Assembly (NCBI GenBank): GCA_034769895.1 | Contig: CM068372.1 | Location: forward strand, 380,823,910 to 380,887,909 | From: Magicicada septendecula | Taxonomy: Eukaryota; Arthropoda; Insecta; Hemiptera; Cicadidae | Direction of reading: 5' to 3' | Length of the DNA: 64,000 nucleotides | In this document: piece after piece, positions 10,234 through 19,933 of the stretch | Numbering within the stretch: position 1 is the first letter of the stretch | Layout: each line of letters opens with the position of its first letter | Position numbers and translations under genes: made by a program | Notes under the pieces: model-generated | Told to the model about the DNA's origin: nothing | The model's input: the letters and a program-made list of their open reading frames with translations, nothing else | Database searches by the model: none

Positions 10234-10574
10234 CCCGCAAGCTGGGTAAGTTGATCGTCAACGCGTACCTGTTGCCCATCATTACCTACGCTATTCCCGT
10301 CTGGGGTTACCTCGCAAACGTTCATAAAAGAAAGTTGCAAAGCGTTCTCGATAGGGGTCTTCGGCTAGCGGCCAAAGCCCCCTATCGGTTCCCTTCTCGA
10401 CTTTTGAGAAGAGGACTCGGTGTCCTCTCCTTGGTAGACACCGCAAGGCGACTTGCACGTAAATTTTACGTCCGAGCTGCGAGGACCCAGACAAACCCTC
10501 TCATAGCTGGCCTTGGCAAGTACCGAACACGTCCAGGTGATTCTTGGAAACGGCCTCGGCAAATAGTGTACTAG
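9990..10574 (+). pseudogene. C-terminal part of the same jockey ORF2, in another frame
   Basis: After the frameshift near 10050-10090, this frame reads WSREVKYLGVHIDRRLTW, ARLAQLFPIL, LIVNAYLLPIITYAIPVWGY and LDRGLRLAAKAPYRF, the standard thumb and C-terminal region of jockey polymerases. It ends at a stop at 10572-10574. The residues before about 10090 are out of frame and not native. Confidence 0.8.
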
Positions 10575-10620
10575 GATGGTCTAGTACGAGCATGCCGTTG
10601 TAGCGGCCACTCAATAATTA

Positions 10621-11140
10621 ATTAATTCCGTCTGGACAGGACCACTAGGTAGAAGCCCCTACCGGAGGCTCGGTACTAGGAACGCATTGGGTCGTCTCAC
10701 GACGCACAACCCAACAGCTCTGGCAGCACTTTTTTGACACACTTCATCGCCACGCCATCGGATGCACTTCATCTCCTCTCCTCTCTCGAACGACATCGAC
10801 ATGGAGTCAGCCGGAAGGAACAGCCGAAGAGTAGAACCGACGTTCTTGCATACTTCGGCCTGTACCGCGCCAGCGATGGACATCTCTGGGCCGGCAGCGG
10901 ACTCGACGCAACCGATGCCGAAAGAAGAGGAGGACTGCAGTACGCCACAAACAGCGGGCGCAGCCGCCGAACATCTCAGCGCGGCTCGGGCGGAACAACC
11001 AACATCAGCGTTTTCGTCACACGGCCTTTAGGGTCGCAAAAATAACTAAGAGTTGCACGATTGGCGCCATTTTTCATGCGAGCCTTTTGTCCGGTGACAA
11101 AACATAACTTAAAACCACTTGATACGTTTCACAGTTTATT
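10621..11140 (+). other. GC-rich stretch with an unrecognised ORF
   Basis: A frame from 10762 to 11031 contains MESAGRNSRRVEP at 10801 and a low-complexity Ala/Pro/Thr/Glu-rich remainder. Base composition matches the jockey element just upstream. It may be that element's 3' UTR, or the start of an ORF1 from a second copy. No domain or zinc knuckle is visible, so the function is unknown. Confidence 0.25.
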
Positions 11141-11147
11141 ATTGAAC

Positions 11148-11185
11148 TCTGACAGCTGTTTCAGCTTATTCGGTTATTCTCAAAG
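11148..11185 (-). ncRNA. Hammerhead-like motif downstream of a PLE endonuclease
   Basis: Read on the minus strand: TTTGAGAATAACCGAATAAGC, then TGAAACAGCTGTC. GAAA is followed by a short self-pairing ACAGCTGT and then C, matching a minimal helix III and cleavage site. The CUGANGA part is degraded to TTGAGAA. It sits about 270 bp 3' of the GIY-YIG fragment on the same strand, the expected place for a PLE ribozyme. Confidence 0.4.
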
Positions 11186-11454
11186 AGATCAAGGAACAAC
11201 TAATCTAATCAAAGAATGTAAGGGTGGTGAACATGTGTTTAGAGTGTGTATCCGCACATGTGTAGGGTGTGTATTATGGAGAGGAGTTGAGAAGCTAGTA
11301 AGGGAATGTCAAGTGTCTGTAAAACTAAGTATAGGCCTAATCGGAACGCAAAATATAAAAATTAACTAAACTAAATAAAACAACTTTTAATAAAGGGGAT
11401 ACACAGAATTTAGTTTGTTCGTTTGTTAAATTTTTGTTACTTTTGATTGCTTTT

Positions 11455-11664
11455 CTAATTTCTTGAAATTCTAATAAATCCATTGTCTTTACCTTTTTGC
11501 ATGTTGTGCAGTAGTGTTATGTATTTTGTATCTATGAAGTGATTGTGTTGTAAGCAATGATCTGTAAAGCCTGTATTGGCTGTATTAGTTAAAATCGCTT
11601 TCTTATGTTCAGGAATGCGATGTTTCAGTGCACGGCCACATTGTCCGATATAACTGTAACGCAA
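11455..11664 (-). pseudogene. Penelope-like element GIY-YIG endonuclease fragment
   Basis: The minus strand encodes YSYIGQCGRALKHRIPEHKK, then AI and a GFTDHCLQHNH block. YIGQxGRxLKxRxxEHKxA followed by a downstream HCxxxxH pattern is the GIY-YIG endonuclease of Penelope-like retroelements, which nicks target DNA at the C-terminus of the polyprotein. The reverse transcriptase part is absent. With the hammerhead-like motif at 11148 this is a 3' fragment of a PLE. Confidence 0.65.
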
Positions 11665-12960
11665 AATTTGAGCAATTGCTAATTTTACTTAATCAACTAT
11701 GCTGAACGCAAAGAAATGGGTGTGTTTTAGAAAGCGGAGAGGTATTGCGACGCCTGAACCGTTAGGCGGCATTACTTGAATGAAATTAACTTGTAAAAAA
11801 GCAGTAGAGTAGAGCGGTATGTTAATAACGCCGGCCTTGGGACTGACGACTATAACGAAGGTAATTTTAGGCTGTCACGTTTTGGGACATAACTGTCATA
11901 AAATGTATTATTCGCTAGGATATTAAGGGTGTTTGCCAATGTTGTAAACTTTAAGTGCATGTAACAATAGATACCGTTAGACGAGAGAGAGCGATGTGTG
12001 AGCGAGATAACTATAGACGCTAGTTTTTTAAGCAAGTGGCTCGCGGAGAAACGTTGGGCGAATCAGAAAAAGCGTCATGTGTTGCGCGGGAGGTTTTAGC
12101 GAAGCAGATTAGGTGATTTTGTATTTAGCGGTAGTTTAAACCTATAGGAACGTTTTTCTATCGAATATAGGTAAGGGAAATTGAAAGCAAGTATAAAATA
12201 TGAACTTTTAAAGAAATGAGTTAGTCTTCTTTAAATCGGCGAAACACACGGAAGAGACTCGCGTACGCTGTTTTACGTTAACTATAAATTTTAATAATTA
12301 ATGTAAAGAATAAGTAATTCGCAGAAGTACGAGAACGCGATAATTACTAATACTAAAGTTATAAAGTTTCTTAAACAGTAATTAGTCAATGAGTGAACGA
12401 TCGGATTAATAACAAACAACACGAAGTAATATTACGTATAAATTTCCATCAATTCGATACGTTGTGGTGAAATCACGGAAGAAAGCGGATTAGTTCGGAT
12501 TAGAGATACAACGGTGTGAGATAATCGGAACGCACGCGACGCGAACTGTGTTAGATGCACTTAACGTCAATTCTATAATCGTTGTAACCAGAGTGTACAA
12601 TTATACGACATAGTTATATGTATAACCAATATGTCAAGTGTAGTGTACATCTGTGATCAAGTAAATTAGTGCATCATAACCTGGATTAACACGCTACAAA
12701 CGGCTGCTGACGGCTCACCGACCTGCAACATCTTCAGGACTACGCACTTCGGAAGGATTCTTCACGCAAGTAACGAATAAATGAACATTTGATTCTATAT
12801 TGTTTGCTAAATATATGTTTGTATTCAAACATAGTGACTCAATTTGTCAGAAAAGAACTCATTGCTATTTAAAAATATTCAAATTGTAAGATAAAACGAT
12901 CCGTCATATTAAGAAATTTTGTAATATATAAATGCAAATGGTTCATTAAAAGCTGATTAA
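11665..12960. other. Non-coding, possible LTR material
   Basis: AT-rich with no ORF. The stretch 12700-12980 leads up to a primer-binding-site-like sequence, so part of it may be an LTR whose 5' limit I cannot place. Confidence 0.3.
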
Positions 12961-12986
12961 TATACTTTAATTTGTGTTTATTATTA

Positions 12987-13005
12987 CTGGCGCCCTGAGG
13001 TACAA
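12987..13005 (+). promoter_or_regulatory. Possible primer binding site after an LTR end
   Basis: TGGCGCCCTGAGGTAC follows TTATTATTAC. TGGCGCC is the common start of tRNA-primer binding sites in gypsy-type and retroviral elements, and an ATGAGTCGG follows 8 bp later. No gag-like frame continues, so this is at best the left end of a destroyed element. Confidence 0.3.
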
Positions 13006-13019
13006 TCATGAGTCGGTAC

Positions 13020-13640
13020 ACTGGAGTAAGTGTTGTAGACTATTAAGTAAAAAATTAATATTACCAGTGATTAAAATAGTTTGTAAAACTTGCTTTTCAC
13101 ATGCTCGTAGGCCAACGTCATATGCAAATGATTAATTTAACTATTTCATAAAAGGCCTATCAAGAAGTGTATTACATAACTAATACAGGTAATACAGGTG
13201 AGGTAATGTTGGAGTTGATTGATGATGGGGGGTTATGTAATGTTTGTATATTTGAAACTAGTTTAGTTTAGTGTTTAGATTTTGTTCGTAATGTATAGTG
13301 TTTATTGAATTGTCTTGTTATCTGTGCATTACATACATGAATAGCGAAACTGGAATTTCGATGTGTGTTGTTTTACCGGTTTCGATAAAGATTGTGCAGT
13401 CGAATTAAACACAGTAAAGCATACTGTACAACAAAGTATACACACATCAATTTAGGATGTTGCCTGGTTAGCGCATGCGCAATGAATGAGCGTCTCCCAC
13501 CATACGGTGTGACTGTAAGTGTGGTGTTGTTTACACTTACAGTCTGCAAGCATTCCAAAAGTTACTGAGTTGCCTTTGTGTTTTGTGTTTTGCAATCTGT
13601 GCTGTGGTTTTGTATTTTAATAGCTATCTTAGTGATTAGG
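13020..13640. other. Non-coding flank of a DDE transposon
   Basis: Contains an 11-bp inverted repeat (GACTGTAAGTG at 13510 with CACTTACAGTC ending at 13545) near the presumed left side of the transposase below. No matching sequence was found on the right side, so transposon termini are not established. Confidence 0.35.
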
Positions 13641-13651
13641 TTTACCTTTCT

Positions 13652-14257
13652 GTGACGTTATTTAAAACTAATTTGTTTGTATTGTTTTTCGTCGCGATAC
13701 ATTTTATATCTTTAATTTTTGTTATTAGTGATTGCTTAACAATGAGTAAGTTGTCGGGAAAGGTGCTTAAAAGCCAAACTCGCGAAGTTATATACAATGT
13801 GATGGAGTTTATGAAGAAGGAAGCAGATCATGGAGGGTTTTTAATAGACTGTAAAAAAGTTAGAGAAAGAGTGTCGGCTGCAGTTGGTGTAAGTCGGATG
13901 ACACTAGCGAGAATAAACCAGGAAGCGAAGAGGCAGAGAAGCGAAGGGCAACCATTATTTGAAACGCCAAATAAGAAAAGGAAGAGAGAAAAGCCTGTGA
14001 CAGATTTGGCCGATTTTGGTAAATCTGTTATACGCCGAATGATCAACGGCTTTTACCTCGTCGAAAAATGTCTACCTACACTACCAAAATTACATTCAAA
14101 ATTAGTGAAAGATATAGGGTTTAATGGAGGGAAGACAAGTTTAAGGACAGTAATCAAACAGTTGGGTTTTAAATGGAAAAAGACGAGAAACAACAGACAT
14201 GTATTTATTGAACAACAACACAGCCTTCCACAGACACGAATATTTAAAAAACCTTAG
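13652..14257 (+). pseudogene. DDE transposase (Tc1/IS630-like), N-terminal part
   Basis: The likely start is the ATG at 13742 (MSKLSGKVLKSQTREV), not the upstream codons. A helix-turn-helix region (VRERVSAAVGVSRMTLARI) is followed by a Lys/Arg-rich segment (NKKRKREK) and a second DNA-binding-like region (SLRTVIKQLGFKWKKTRNNR). The frame then breaks at about 14205. The segment that should carry the first catalytic Asp is missing between here and the next part, so this copy cannot be active. Confidence 0.7.
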
Positions 14258-14265
14258 GAAATGTC

Positions 14266-15025
14266 GCTATACCCCTCACTAAAGGAGCAAGACTTATAAT
14301 AATTCATGCGGGAGGAGAGATGGGTTTTATTGAAAACTGCTTCACCATGTGGAAATCAAGTCTGTGTTCAGGAGACTATCACAGTTCAATGAACTTTGTA
14401 AACTACCAAAAGTGGTTGACAGAAAAATTAATACCAAACCTGCAAAAAAAAAGTGTACTTGTCATTGACAATGCACCATACCATAATGTGCAGTCAAAAA
14501 AGTGTCCAACCTCCGCTTCAACTAAAAGTAATATGCAAGAGTGGCTTCGAAGTAACCGAATACCTTTCGATGATTCGATGCTGAAGGTACAGTTACTGCA
14601 GTTGATTTCGTTACATAAACCAAGGATCAAAGAATATGTAATCGATTCGCTCCAACAACACGGCCACACTATTGCGCTTACCTCCATACCACCCGGAGCT
14701 CAACTCAATAGAACTTATTTGGGCCGAGGTGAAGAACTGGATAGCAACCAACAACACAACGTTTACAATTGAAGACGTGAAGCAGCTAACAGTACAAACA
14801 TTCGGGGAAATCACCAGAGAATCCTGGCAAAAAAAAATGTGACCATGCAAAAAAGGTTGAAGAAAACTACGTTACATCTCAACCACAAATAGAAAACGCT
14901 GTTGAAAATTTCATCATTCAACTTGGAGGGGAAACAAGTGACACAGATGAGGATGACGCCAGCGGATGTAGTCAAATGGACACGGACAGTGAAGAAACTC
15001 TATCAGGAATTGAAGACTTAATGTG
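14266..15025 (+). pseudogene. DDE transposase, catalytic C-terminal part, frameshifted
   Basis: An open frame from 14266 reads LTKGARLIIIHAGGEMGF, then SGDYHSSMNFVNYQKWL and VLVIDNAPYHNV (second catalytic Asp at 14467). After a frameshift near 14690 comes LNSIELIWAEVKNWI, with the catalytic Glu codon at 14711. A further shift near 14830 leads to an acidic tail rich in Asp/Glu/Ser, ending at 15025. Asp-to-Glu spacing is about 80 residues, longer than the 34-41 usual in Tc1/mariner. The family is common in arthropods as DDE_3-type proteins. Confidence 0.7.
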
Positions 15026-15029
15026 AAGT

Positions 15030-15957
15030 GTGGTTTACCTGCTGTCATAGCTGTTAACTTAGTTGAAAATTTTTTTGTTACAAAAAAGTACATTACTATA
15101 AAAAAAGTCATATTACTATATGACTTGCACAGTAAAAATTTTATTATTTTCTATTTGAACAGTTAGCAATTATTTGTGACCATAGGACAGCATATTACTG
15201 ATCGTCTACTGACATGAAACGAAAAGAGCCCTGAAGATGGCCCTTGGAATCATTAAAGGTAATTTGTATAAACATAATTCCATTTTTCATTTTTGTTGTC
15301 TTGTGTAGGTATACTTCTATAGTACGTAGTTCCAATGATCTATTTTACTGCATAAATAGGAGCAAGTGTGGTGAGGTGATGAATGGATTAATTTGATAAT
15401 GTCGGCATATTTATAGGCCTACAATAATTTTACAATAATTTACAATAATTTTCGGCATGCTTTGTTAGTGTTCTGTGTTTAATTTGTAGTACGTTAACGA
15501 TTATAAATGTTGTTCTTTAGATCCAAAAACATTAAATAGAAAATAATTTGCACTACAAAATTTAGAAATTACAGTAGCACATAATTACCAGTAGTATTTG
15601 CATTTCGTTGTTTGGTTCTATTTTTAAAGGGACAGTGCATATTTTTCTTAAGACATAAAAATATAAGGCATATTTACTACCACCTGGGGGCTATGAGCGC
15701 ACGAGTGTGCAATTTTTTATATTTAAAACAGCTCTTAAATTATTGAAATTTAAACAAACACTGACACAAACAAAGCGTTCCGAACACTGCTTGCAGTGGT
15801 GACTGTACCAACTAGTACACGCGTACTCACGTATTAGTGGGAAGTTTGTCAACGGAGGGGAAATTTCCCCTCTGTGGGTTTCCAGCTACGTTGATGTATG
15901 TATACTTGCAAATACACGTTAATAGTTTGAAGCCCGCACGGCCGGTGTCAAGAAATT
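15030..15957. other. AT-rich flank of the transposase
   Basis: No gene supported. A short TATAAAAAAAGTCATA/TATGACTT palindromic patch lies at about 15098-15125. Confidence 0.35.
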
Positions 15958-16242
15958 CAAAATTACTACTAAAAACCGGCCTGTTAGGCCGTGGTCGGTT
16001 GCTATTAAACGTCATTACGTCGGCAACGTTTCGATTCCCCTTGACCAACCCTTGTATCAGGTGTTGCTTCACCCGATCGGGCAGTGTTCGGCGTACATCT
16101 GCCGCAATTGTGTTTCTACGCTCTGTCGCTTCTAAGCGGGCTGAAGGAAATTCCCGACGGGGAATCGAAACGTTGCCGACGTGATGACTTTTAATAGCAT
16201 CCGACCACGGCCTAAACACCCCGGTTTTTAGTAGTAATTTTG
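15958..16242. mobile_element. Inverted-repeat element with ~84-bp arms
   Basis: The left arm (15958-16040: AAAATTACTACTAAAAACCG ... CAACGTTTCGATTCCCC) is repeated in reverse at 16159-16242 with few mismatches, around a ~118-bp centre. Both arms include a GGCCGTGGTCGG block also present in the short elements near 29710 and 42340. This is a head-to-head pair of a PLE-related repeat, or a foldback element. The translated frames across it have no known domain. Confidence 0.8.
16141..16184 (+). ncRNA. Hammerhead-like motif in the right arm
   Basis: CTGAAGGA precedes a helix (ATTCCC with GGGAAT, loop GACG), then CGAAACGT and a second small hairpin (ACGT-TGCCG-ACGT) as helix III, followed by GA. 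This resembles the hammerhead order, with one extra or changed base in CUGANGA. The left arm has GAAACGTTGCCGACG but lacks the first core. Confidence 0.45.
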
Positions 16243-16990
16243 TATTTACACCCTAATAGACTACATATTAAAATAAACAAAGACACACCAACCGAAAACA
16301 CGTCACAAACTAAAGGAATACATGAATAGAAGGAACAACACATGCTTCTAGCCTACTATAACTCTGACTTACAAAAGATTGCATCCTCCTATTGCAAACT
16401 CAATAACATGGTTAAATTTAACCATTTGGGAACCGGCATTTTTACATTGGTACTTGCGAAATACCCAGGCAGTTTTTGCTGTTTTTGTAGTGGGTGCGAT
16501 TTGTATTCATCCCCTTCCACATATGAAACATACTGGCGTATAAATGGTTTTTCTTTAATATATAATTTGGGGATACAAAATATAGTATACTAATTACTAT
16601 CTAAATAAGAATATTAATAAAATATTGAAATGATAATGTGCTATTTGGGCGATAAAATTGTATTCAACTCACTCCTTGTCTTACAAAAACATATCTGGCG
16701 CTCCAAACTGCCATAGTCGATTCCCTTATATGTTGGTCTAACTGTGTGCAAATAATGAATACTCTGGCTGTAACAGAAGAAAACGTAATAGCATAAATCT
16801 ATGTACTACATGCGGCAAAATACACGGAGTCTGTAGTGCAAAACGTAAATACTCGCTCAACACCAAAGCTTAAACCAAATTTACGAAATTAATAAACAGT
16901 TATTTTAACAAAAACAACTGACTTATCACAGTCAGAATGTTGTTTCAACCAGTTGCTTAATTTTTAACTATGACGAAAGCAAAATCATCG
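16243..16990. other. AT-rich non-coding stretch
   Basis: No gene or repeat supported. Confidence 0.4.
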
Positions 16991-16997
16991 TAATACA

Positions 16998-17283
16998 AAA
17001 AGCGGTATGGAGAACCACACATGACTTCTATGTTCTAAAATTTATATTTAAAATCATTTTCGAAATGAAATCTTTCCATAGAAACTACTTCTTTCTTCAG
17101 AAGTACTGTGATCACTAACGTATACCACCTCACGTTAGTGCACTCGATTTTCACTGATGATGGCAGTCGATGGCACAGCCGAAATATCTGGTTTTGCATA
17201 AAACATTGAATCACGCCCAAACAGCCCGGGAAGGAATTTTAACAATAAACTACTTCTTTGTTGCCGATATCGTAGTACACGTA
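16998..17283 (+). repeat. Left part of a repeat split by the BEL element
   Basis: Begins GGTATGGAGAACCACACATG with a small hairpin and is closely similar to 46945-47250, including a GAAACTACTTCTTT ... AACTACTTCTTT direct repeat around a hammerhead-like core. The similarity stops at the BEL insertion point (ACGTA at 17279-17283). The sequence resumes after the 3' LTR at 28485. Confidence 0.7.
17154..17190 (+). ncRNA. Hammerhead-like motif
   Basis: An exact CTGATGA, then TGGC...GCC helix II sequence, then CGAAATATC. The conserved core is intact, but the triplet after GAAA differs from the GTC of the copy at 47119. Confidence 0.5.
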
Positions 17284-17889
17284 TGGGCAGCTATGTGGTA
17301 ATTTTCGCATTAATAGGTTGGCTAATCTGTACGTTTTCAAATTGTGCTTATCATGTTTTTACAACGTTACAGTTGTCCGAGCTACGGCAGGCGGCAGACG
17401 TCATTACGTTTGCTCGCTTGTTCTGTCATCATTCATTTTTCTTGTCGTCAGACAATCATTGTAGGCCTTAGGCCACAACATATATTGCATACTTGCAATA
17501 CATTAGCAATACATTGCTAATTCTTTTTCATGTAGCTTGAGTGCCGCGTACTCGCGCCTCAAGTCTTACGACAATTCATACGACATTCGTCTAGGCCTTA
17601 GGCCTTAACATTTTAATCTGAGTGCCGCACATTTGCGCCTCATCTAACATGTAGCGTTCTTAACGACTCTGTTTATTCAAAATTAAAATCTGTTCAGACT
17701 TAGCCAATCTCAACACCATGATTTAAGTGTACAACAGAAACTTAATAAATGTATTATACAGTCCACTATCGTCATTATTCTGCATCCTGGCAATAGCACC
17801 ACAAACATCATTCTTCCTAATAGAACATTTTTTGGTACAAACGTGCCGACATCAACATTTTTTAGGTCCACTCGGACCGGATCTCAACT
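17284..17889 (+). repeat. 5' LTR of the BEL/Pao element
   Basis: Starts TGGGCAGCTATG. It contains a CTTAATAAATG polyadenylation-type signal near 17740. It ends in a tandem set of ~31-bp leader-like units (TTTTTGGTACAAACGTGCCG, TTTTTTAGGTCCACTCGGACC), with a third unit just beyond the LTR. Confidence 0.85.
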
Positions 17890-17920
17890 TTTTTTGGTCC
17901 TCCGGGCCGGATTCGTCATT
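17889..17920 (+). promoter_or_regulatory. Primer-binding-site region of the BEL element
   Basis: TTTTTTTGGTCCTCCGGGCC follows the LTR end directly. It lies where the match to the 3' LTR stops, which is where a primer binding site must begin. The tRNA was not identified. Confidence 0.5.
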
Positions 17921-18215
17921 CACCTTTTGCAACTTATTACTTATTATAGCGGTTCTCATCATTTTTCTGCCCCAATTTCTGGCCATCACGGGCGATTCAG
18001 CATATTCGCTGATCCGACCGTCTCGGGACTCAGTCAGCATTTCTTCATCGCCATTGAGCCTCGTGACGACATCACTGCAAGATCATCCATGTGCCAGCGT
18101 CTACACTCAAGTTTAAGCAGTCAACTCTCCGGTGTGTGTGTTTGCCATCTTCTCCACGGCCTCGACGCTCCATGACATCGCATACCAGGTACCACATCAT
18201 TAACAGGTGCATACA

Positions 18216-19562
18216 ATGGCTGAAGAAGGCCTCAAAGTGTTCGTCAGAAAGAGAGGCGGCATAAAGTCTGCCATAGTGCGAATTAATTCGGCTATCATTA
18301 ACTTTGATATAAACACTAACACAAAACATTTTTTAACAGTTAGACTCGAAAGTCTAAAAAGTTTGGCAACAAAATACGATGAGGTACAGTCCGAAATTGA
18401 ACTCATTTCTAAAGACATAAACGCTGCTCAAGAAGACCGAATTGAGGTTAAAAAGCTGTTATATTCAACAGAAGCCAATATCTTGCAGTTGATAGAAAGC
18501 TGCAACGTTCAGACTGTATCTCCCGTATTAACAAGCAACATACAATTAAAACCGATAAGTCTGCCCTGCTTCACAGGTAATATCTTAGAATGGCAGCACT
18601 TTTATTCAATATTTCTGGACTTGGTGCACGCCAGATCTGATTTAACGTCAGTGCAGAATTTACATTATTTGTATTCGTCTCTGAAAAATGAGCCGCTAGA
18701 TTTAATTAAGGCATTACCTATTTGTAACGAAAACTATTCGATAGCGTTGAGTTTGCTGTCCGCTAGATATGACAACAAATTCATACTAGCTAAGTATTAT
18801 ATTCAAAATTTGCTTGAAGTAAAGTCAACAATTAAGGACTCTGTCCAAAGTCTGGCAGAATTCATAAATACAATAACGTCTTCCGTTGATTCACTGGCGG
18901 CCATGCAACTGTCAGTGGATTCATTCGAGCTTATCACTGTACAATTATTGTCAGCAAAACTGGATCATACCACGTTTAAATTATGGAAGGAGTCTATAGA
19001 CCCCGATAATCTTCCTAACTTTCAAAGCTTCACTCGGTTTTTAAACGCACGTAGACAGTTGCTAGAAAATACACTGCCTATCGATGCCGGACAGCAGCTC
19101 AACAAGTCAACTTTAAGATTCAATAAATCTGACAAACATAAATCACGAAACTCTACTGGCAGCTCTGCATTTAAAAGTTATCACTCAGCTTCAAACAATT
19201 ATTTATGCTTATGCTGTAAATCTAGTCATCCAATTTACATGTGTGACAAATTTCGTGCATTAAGCACATCAGAACGAGGGCAATTTATATTAAATCATAA
19301 ACTCTGTACAAATTGTTTAAGACCAGATCATTTTTCATCAAATTGTAAGATCAAACAATCATGTAAGATCTGTTCAAAACGACACCATACATTGCTACAC
19401 ATAAATAATGTGTCAAAACCAGTTTCTGCCAGCAGCAGCAACTACTGTTCACTTAAATTACAATCTACAAACAATGTTCTTTTATCAACAGCAATTGTGT
19501 TTGTCATTGACCGGGCTGGCAATACACAACCCGCAAGAGTTCTATTGGATGGTCACAAATAA
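18216..19562 (+). CDS. gag: BEL/Pao Gag with zinc knuckles and start of protease
   Basis: Start chosen at the ATG 18216 (MAEEGLKVFVRKRGG), which matches the usual N-terminus of BEL Gag; the upstream in-frame ATG at 18207 is possible. A coiled-coil-like N-terminal half is followed by the DUF1759-type core (LKPISLPCFTGNILEWQHFY, LHYLYSSLKNEPLDLI). Three zinc-binding clusters follow: CLCCKSSHPIYMC, CTNCLRPDHFSSNC and CKICSKRHHTLLH. Gag packages element RNA in cytoplasmic particles. The frame ends just after ARVLLDG, the protease active-site loop, where a small deletion near 19548 breaks the reading frame. Confidence 0.85.
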   Translation: MAEEGLKVFVRKRGGIKSAIVRINSAIINFDINTNTKHFLTVRLESLKSLATKYDEVQSEIELISKDINAAQEDRIEVKKLLYSTEANILQLIESCNVQTVSPVLTSNIQLKPISLPCFTGNILEWQHFYSIFLDLVHARSDLTSVQNLHYLYSSLKNEPLDLIKALPICNENYSIALSLLSARYDNKFILAKYYIQNLLEVKSTIKDSVQSLAEFINTITSSVDSLAAMQLSVDSFELITVQLLSAKLDHTTFKLWKESIDPDNLPNFQSFTRFLNARRQLLENTLPIDAGQQLNKSTLRFNKSDKHKSRNSTGSSAFKSYHSASNNYLCLCCKSSHPIYMCDKFRALSTSERGQFILNHKLCTNCLRPDHFSSNCKIKQSCKICSKRHHTLLHINNVSKPVSASSSNYCSLKLQSTNNVLLSTAIVFVIDRAGNTQPARVLLDGHK

Positions 19563-19933
19563 ATTTTTGTACGGAATCATTTGCTAATAAATTACGGCTT
19601 AACTTGACTGAATCTAACATACCGATTACAGGTATAAATAATACCGCTTGTTGTGCCACTAATTTAGCGTCTATACGCATTATTTCACGCTATCAAGGAT
19701 TTAGTTTCCAAGCAACATGCGCGGTCTTATCTGCATTAACGCATAAATTGCCAGCACAATCTTTTGACATAAATCAGTTTAATGTCCCAGATAACGTTTT
19801 CCTTGCCGATCTGCATTTCAACATATCAGCTGATATCGATATACTTTTAGGAGCGCAATTTTACTTAGATTTAATTTTAATTACAAATATGTACGCGGTT
19901 CTCATTTCCCTATTATACAAGAAACAAAGTTAG
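19552..19933 (+). pseudogene. BEL protease segment, out of frame
   Basis: Translation in the frame after the deletion gives SQINFCTESFANKLRLNL, then ITGINNTACCATNLASIRI and FNISADIDILLGAQFYLDLI, matching the retropepsin-like region between BEL Gag and RT. The ILLGA block is the conserved end of the protease. A second frameshift near 19895 separates it from the RT frame. Both shifts are single small indels, so damage is recent. Confidence 0.75.

Larger units (their letters stand above)
8140..10620 (+). mobile_element. Jockey-clade non-LTR retrotransposon, 5'-truncated
   Basis: GC-rich relative to its surroundings. From 8140 to about 8450, broken frames carry the end of an apurinic-type endonuclease (LLVAAYKAP, then MAGDLNCKHRD and SRLTTPNGKRLRRF). 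From there a long reverse transcriptase frame follows, then a C-terminal frame to 10574. ORF1 is missing. No poly-A tail or target duplication was found, so the 3' end is approximate. Confidence 0.85.

Noticed and set aside
13828..14850. Minus-strand frames over the DDE transposase
   Set aside because: Opposite-strand shadows of the transposase.
15231..15260. CTGAAGATGGCCC resembling a hammerhead start
   Set aside because: No GAAA core or pairing helix II follows.
17283..18175. Short frames in the BEL LTR and leader
   Set aside because: The region is LTR and untranslated leader; the frames recur in both LTRs only because the LTRs are copies.
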